Shown piece after piece: positions 60,440 to 64,000 of a stretch of 64,000 nt of DNA. Within the stretch, counting starts at the first letter, position 1. Each line of letters begins with the position of its first letter. The stretch covers positions 88,290 to 152,289 of the forward strand of contig NZ_MSPQ01000014.1 in NCBI RefSeq assembly GCF_001936475.1, read 5' to 3'. The DNA is from Algoriphagus marinus. GTDB lineage: Bacteria > Bacteroidota > Bacteroidia > Cytophagales > Cyclobacteriaceae. A program made the position numbers and the translations under genes. A model generated the notes under the pieces. It was given only the letters and a program-made list of their open reading frames with translations. It did no database searches and was not told where the DNA came from.

Positions 60440-62866
60440 TCAGTTAATTTTTTTATTTAAAAGACCATTACGATAAGCGACCAGATTGGTGGCTAGGGTG
60501 GTAAATACCACAACCGAGATGCTACTCAATGGCATAAGTATCGCACAGACTACAGGACTAAGCAGTCCATTTACTGCTAAGGAAATCCCAACAATATTGT
60601 ATAGAAAGCTAAGTACAAAGCTGGCCTTGATGATATTCCGACTACTTTTTGAAAAACTCAAAAAGGATGGGATTTTTTGAAAAGATGATGCATCCAAGAT
60701 TGCATCGCTGGCAGGTGAGAAATGACTGACTTGATCAGAGATTGCGATGCCCACGGTACTTTCTTGAAGTGCTCCCGCATCATTCAAGCCATCTCCAATC
60801 ATCAGAGTCTGGCTAGTTAGATTTAATTTTTTGAGATAAGAAAGTTTATCCTTCGGGCTTTGATTAAAATTGAACTCGATATTCCCACCTAGCTGCTTTG
60901 TCAATGCCGCTTGCTCATGGGCATGATCTCCGGAAAGCACATGAAGTTTATATCCTTCCGAAAGCTGGGAAGTAAGTTGTTTCACACCTTCCCGTAACCC
61001 CGATTCAATATGGAAATAGCCAATTTCAACCCCTTGAATCGTTAGGAAAACAAGATTTCCTGTAGTGAAAGTTGGGAAGTTTTTGAAACCTGTGAAAGCT
61101 GCATTACCCAATCTAATTTCTTGACCTAGGTAAGACAATTCAATCCCCTGACCCTTGATTTCAGAAATATCAGCTATTGGAATTGAAGTAGTTGCACCTA
61201 GCCAATGATTTATCCTGTTGCTGAGGGGATGAGTTGAATGCGACACCATTGCCTTAATCAGACCTTTGGTTTCCTCAGAAAGTGGAATTCCTTGGTAGGT
61301 CACCTTTGCATGATTTGGATCCGTCAAAGTACCTGTTTTGTCAAATACCACCGTTTTGATCAATGCCATCCGCTCCACTACACTGGCGTTTTTCAAGTAA
61401 AATTTGTTCTTCCCGAAAATCCGAAGGGTATTTCCTAGGGTAAATGGAGTTGACATCGCCAAGGCACAAGGGCAAGCCACTATCAAAACCGAGGCAAATA
61501 CTTTAACTGCAAGTGATAAATCTGAAAAGGACCAAAATAAGAAGCTAGCAAAAGCAATTGCCAAAACTGACCAAGTAAACACTCCGCTAATCCGAGAAGA
61601 AAGTGGCTCTAGCAATTGGCTTTTATCGGTATTGAAGGACTCATGGTTCCATAAATCGGTCAAATATCCTTGAGAGGGTGATTTCTGAATGGTCAAAAGA
61701 ACAGGCGAGCCCTTTTGCCTTCCGCCAGCATAGATGATTGATCCTTTATTTATGGGTACTGGAACTTCCTCTCCGGTAACAAAGCTGTAATCTATACTTG
61801 CCTTATCACTCAATAAAATTGAATCTGCAGGAACCAATTCCTCATCACGAACCAAGATCACATCTCCTACTTCCAGTTTGGAAATTGGAACTACCTGCTC
61901 TTGGTTCTTAACCACTTTGGTGACTGCTATCGGGAAATAAGATTTGTAATCCCGATCGAACTCAAGAGTGGCAAAAGTTTTTTGCTGATAAAGTTTACCA
62001 AGAAGTAAGAAAAATAGTAGCCCACCCAAGCTATCAAAATAGCCTGCCTGGTTCATACCCACTACTTCCCATAGCGAATAGAAAAAGAGTGCGATGATGC
62101 CCAAAACAATGGGTACATCCATGTTGATTCGGCGCTGCTTCAGGGAATTAAAGGCTGACCGATAATAATCACTGGCCGAATAGAAAACGACTGGCAGTGC
62201 AAGTAACAGATTCAAATAATTAAAAAGATCTCGAAAATTCTTGTCAAGAAACTGAACCTCTGAGAAGTATTCAGGAATGCTAAATAGCATCATATTCCCA
62301 AAACAAAAGCCAGCGACAGCTAGTCGAAGAATCAGACCTTTATCAATAATTTTGACTTTTTTCTCTTCTAGATTGGACAGATTGATCTTTGGTTCGTAGC
62401 CAATGGCAGAAAGAAGATTTACCAATTCTTTGAGCGAAATCTTATCCTGCTGAAATTTGATTTGCACTTTTTTCTTTAAGAAATCGACCCGGCTAGAGAC
62501 TACACCCGAATGGATTTGGTAGAGATTTTCCAACAACCAAATACATGAAGCACAATGGATTAACGGGACATAAAAAGTGATATGACTTTCAGATTCATTT
62601 TGGAAATCAAGTAATTTCAGTTGAGTATCAGAATCTTCCAGGTAATCAAAACGATTTGATTGTCCATTTTTCAGCTTTTGACTTTCGCCTGGATGATTTT
62701 CTAAATCGTAATAGGTACAAAGATTATTATCAGAAAGCACCTCGTAGACCAATTGGCAACCCTGACAGCAAAATTCCTTTTCACCTACTGTTAGGTGATT
62801 ATCTTCACAACTTTCCCCACAGTGATAGCACTTGGTTGAAGTCGATATGGATTTGGATGTATTCAT
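60440..62866 (-). CDS. ccoI: CcoI-type copper P1B ATPase
   Basis: The 808-residue copper transporter supplies copper for cbb3 assembly. An N-terminal zinc-ribbon-like region (CYHCGESC; FCCQGCQ) precedes an HMA domain with CASC (105-108), eight TM helices with the ion motif CPCALAM, the phosphorylation site DKTGTLT and the hinge GDGLNDAGAL. The double-cysteine N-terminus is the FixI/CcoI form rather than plain CopA. It is first in the operon and its promoter carries an FNR-type site. Confidence 0.94.
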   Translation of the reverse strand: MNTSKSISTSTKCYHCGESCEDNHLTVGEKEFCCQGCQLVYEVLSDNNLCTYYDLENHPGESQKLKNGQSNRFDYLEDSDTQLKLLDFQNESESHITFYVPLIHCASCIWLLENLYQIHSGVVSSRVDFLKKKVQIKFQQDKISLKELVNLLSAIGYEPKINLSNLEEKKVKIIDKGLILRLAVAGFCFGNMMLFSIPEYFSEVQFLDKNFRDLFNYLNLLLALPVVFYSASDYYRSAFNSLKQRRINMDVPIVLGIIALFFYSLWEVVGMNQAGYFDSLGGLLFFLLLGKLYQQKTFATLEFDRDYKSYFPIAVTKVVKNQEQVVPISKLEVGDVILVRDEELVPADSILLSDKASIDYSFVTGEEVPVPINKGSIIYAGGRQKGSPVLLTIQKSPSQGYLTDLWNHESFNTDKSQLLEPLSSRISGVFTWSVLAIAFASFLFWSFSDLSLAVKVFASVLIVACPCALAMSTPFTLGNTLRIFGKNKFYLKNASVVERMALIKTVVFDKTGTLTDPNHAKVTYQGIPLSEETKGLIKAMVSHSTHPLSNRINHWLGATTSIPIADISEIKGQGIELSYLGQEIRLGNAAFTGFKNFPTFTTGNLVFLTIQGVEIGYFHIESGLREGVKQLTSQLSEGYKLHVLSGDHAHEQAALTKQLGGNIEFNFNQSPKDKLSYLKKLNLTSQTLMIGDGLNDAGALQESTVGIAISDQVSHFSPASDAILDASSFQKIPSFLSFSKSSRNIIKASFVLSFLYNIVGISLAVNGLLSPVVCAILMPLSSISVVVFTTLATNLVAYRNGLLNKKIN

Positions 62867-62882
62867 TGATATTATTCTCAGA

Positions 62883-62890
62883 TAAAATTA
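62883..62890 (-). promoter_or_regulatory. Candidate -7 element of the cbb3 operon
   Basis: TAATTTTA on the minus strand (7 of 8 to TAnnTTTG) predicts transcription from about 62877, a leader of about 11 nt. The FNR-type site at 62914-62925 is then centred near -42, the class II activator position. Confidence 0.5.
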
Positions 62891-62913
62891 CGTCGGCTAC
62901 TGTCTTAAAAACA

Positions 62914-62925
62914 TGATGAAAATCA
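62914..62925. promoter_or_regulatory. FNR/CRP-type operator of the cbb3 operon
   Basis: TGATGAAAATCA is TGAT-N4-ATCA, matching the FNR consensus TTGAT-N4-ATCAA at the eight inner positions. Activation by an oxygen-sensing FNR-family regulator would fit a low-oxygen oxidase. Confidence 0.65.
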
Positions 62926-62939
62926 GTTAAACCAATGAT

Positions 62940-63566
62940 TTAAAGGGCTAGGTAAAAGGATAAACGATCACTCCACATTGCTCCTTTATAGAAATGAAAA
63001 AGCACTTTAGCGAGATCAGCTTGATAGTTTTTGGTAGTGACCAAAAGAGAGCAATCATGCTTAACAGCATATGACCAAAAATCCCCAATTCGCAAGAAAT
63101 TAAATTTAATGAAGCTGGTTTCGGCTGTCGCTTGAGAAACTTGATTAATTAATTCCTGCTCTTCCTTTTGTTTAGATTTAGGAATAAATGAAGGGGAGAT
63201 AATTGTGGCTTTACTGTTTTTAATGATATCTGCGAACGTTTCTAAAAACTTTCTAATCAGATTAGCAGACTGGAGAGACCCATCGTAGTGAAAAAGTAAA
63301 TGATCTGTAGAAAAATTTGGGACAAAAAGTAGTACGGGGATACTACAGACCTCATTCTCGAGAGGTTTTGGAATATCATTCCCATGCAGCCATTCAATAG
63401 CTTTATTAAGGTTAACGGAAAAAAGTGTAGGCGAAGAATTTTCTTTAATACCAGCACAACGATCCGAGTTAGGTTGAAAATCCTCACAGAAGCGTGAATT
63501 ATGAAACTCCTTAAGGATTTCATCAGGGATCTCAAACTTTGCTTCTTTAGAAACTTTAAACTCCAT
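62940..63566 (-). CDS. Unknown cytoplasmic protein, possibly UspA-like
   Basis: The 208-residue protein starts at ATG 63566 (MEFKVSKEAKFEIPDEILKE); a TTG 21 nt upstream lies inside an FNR-type site and is an unlikely start. IPVLLFVPNFSTDHLLFHYDGSLQSANL, read as a (V/L)PxDxS-like strand-loop-helix, and the C-terminal HDCSLLVTTKNYQ loosely resemble the universal stress protein fold, but no ATP-loop motif is clear. An FNR-type site at its 5' end suggests a link to oxygen, as for many Usp genes. No family is certain. Confidence 0.4.
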   Translation of the reverse strand: MEFKVSKEAKFEIPDEILKEFHNSRFCEDFQPNSDRCAGIKENSSPTLFSVNLNKAIEWLHGNDIPKPLENEVCSIPVLLFVPNFSTDHLLFHYDGSLQSANLIRKFLETFADIIKNSKATIISPSFIPKSKQKEEQELINQVSQATAETSFIKFNFLRIGDFWSYAVKHDCSLLVTTKNYQADLAKVLFHFYKGAMWSDRLSFYLAL

Positions 63567-63573
63567 TTTAAAA

Positions 63574-63587
63574 TTGATTTGAATCAA
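63574..63587. promoter_or_regulatory. Perfect FNR/CRP-type palindrome
   Basis: TTGATTTGAATCAA is an exact TTGAT-N4-ATCAA. It is centred only about 15 bp upstream of the ATG at 63566 on the minus strand, too close for class II activation of that start, which suggests repression or a different start. Confidence 0.65.
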
Positions 63588-63907
63588 AAGTAGGGGCTTG
63601 AAGATTCTAAAGACCTGAGTAATTCCAGATTAAAACATGACAAAAGTCAGATTAGAAGTCAAGGATTTAGAAGCCTCTTGGATAAACAATAAGAACCATA
63701 CACCCACCGTACTCCTAAAAGCATATAAAAGAGATTGTTCCAGATTCATACCATGGATTACTTTCCCGGAATAAAATTGTAGAGAAAAAAAAGCTATAAA
63801 CACTAAAAAGCCAGCTTTCTAGCTCGCTTTTGAATAAAAGAGAAGTAAGCCGATCCCTATCTGAGACTGCCCGGATGGCAATAGACACTTGAAAAAGCTT
63901 AAACACA
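63588..63907. other. Intergenic region before the rRNA operon end
   Basis: These 320 bp hold no convincing gene. An imperfect hairpin (AAAAGCCAGCT / AGCTCGCTTTT, one mismatch) at 63806-63831 may be a weak second terminator for the rRNA operon. A 45-codon frame from ATG 63637 has no recognisable features. Confidence 0.6.
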
Positions 63908-63937
63908 AAAAAGCCTTTCAGTTTCCTGAAAGGCTTT
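63908..63937 (-). terminator. Terminator of the rRNA operon
   Basis: AAAAGCCTTTCAG / CTGAAAGGCTTTT pairs over 13 bp around a 4-nt loop, followed on the minus strand by a T tract. It lies about 10 nt after the 5S rRNA 3' end. Confidence 0.92.
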
Positions 63938-63947
63938 TGAATAAATG

Positions 63948-64000
63948 AGGCGGCGACCTACTCTCCCGGGAGTAACCCCAGTACCATCGGCGCTGCAGGG
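63948..64000 (-). rRNA. rrf: 5S rRNA, 3' part (cut by window edge)
   Basis: The minus strand reads CTGCAGCGCCGATGGTACTG, then GGGAGAGTAGGTCGCCGCC, the conserved 3' half of 5S rRNA. The 5' half, and presumably 23S and 16S rRNA genes, lie off the right edge. The exact 3' end is uncertain by a few bases. Confidence 0.95.

Noticed and set aside
63637..63774. 45-codon plus-strand frame downstream of the FNR palindrome
   Set aside because: No promoter, homology or hydrophobic pattern; likely chance in the gap.
63806..63831. Second strong terminator of the rRNA operon
   Set aside because: The stem has a mismatch and only a weak T tract; kept as a possibility in the intergenic entry rather than a separate feature.

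Overview
The window is chromosomal DNA of a member of the Bacteroidota, most likely order Cytophagales and plausibly a Cyclobacteriaceae/Algoriphagus-like marine or soil aerobe (inference). Support comes from a SusC/SusD pair, a fused LpxC-FabZ, the type IX secretion regulator PorX, DUF4296, DUF4924 and DUF1080 proteins, a fused CcoN-CcoO cbb3 oxidase, Bat proteins, a conserved -7 element of the Bacteroidota type (TAnnTTTG) before several genes, and moderately AT-rich DNA. No phage, insertion sequence or CRISPR array is visible. Gene order is that of an ordinary chromosome with a few accessory patches.

Layout. 1-7.2 kb: a truncated fumarylacetoacetase gene, then an exported CocE/S15-type hydrolase, SusC and SusD, followed by the decayed 3' end of a second copy of the hydrolase gene. 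7.3-17 kb: valS, an exported outer-membrane-like protein, a small operon of exported proteins (beta-propeller lipoprotein, SUMF1-like, DUF1080), an M42 peptidase and a long PurF-like amidotransferase. 17.1-22.3 kb: a good sigma-54 promoter, a small exported protein and an NtrC-type regulator, facing a hybrid kinase and a DsrE-like protein. 22.3-30.3 kb: tRNA-Leu(GAG), folD, a broken four-helix-bundle gene between inverted repeats, lepA with an upstream 15-16 bp degenerate tandem repeat, a Upf1-like helicase, an ACP phosphodiesterase-like gene and ppa.

30.3-37.2 kb is the most unusual region. A tightly packed four-gene operon encodes a ThiF/E1-nitroreductase fusion of the Rv1355c type, an N-acyltransferase-like protein, a 7TMR-DISM sensor kinase and a receiver-kinase hybrid. 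A stand-alone receiver lies divergently beside it. The combination of two small-molecule-type enzymes with a membrane receptor kinase suggests a signal-production and sensing cassette (inference).

37.2-46.1 kb: ald, tsaE and porX, divergent from an HD-domain gene, lpxD, lpxC-fabZ, lpxA and an ABC ATPase (lipid A synthesis and envelope). 46.1-52.9 kb: mutS2, a DUF4296 lipoprotein, a partial Bat operon and an AlkB-type monooxygenase.

53-64 kb: a respiratory block. hemN converges on an eight-gene cbb3 oxidase operon (ccoI-ccoS-ccoNO-ccoQ-ccoP-ccoG-fixH-DsbD_2/SafE-like). A TGAT-N4-ATCA site sits about 42 bp upstream of a predicted start of transcription, and a perfect TTGAT-N4-ATCAA site lies at the 5' end of the next gene, pointing to an FNR/CRP-type oxygen-responsive regulator. 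The window ends in the 3' part of a 5S rRNA gene, preceded on the map by its terminator, so an rRNA operon continues off the right edge.
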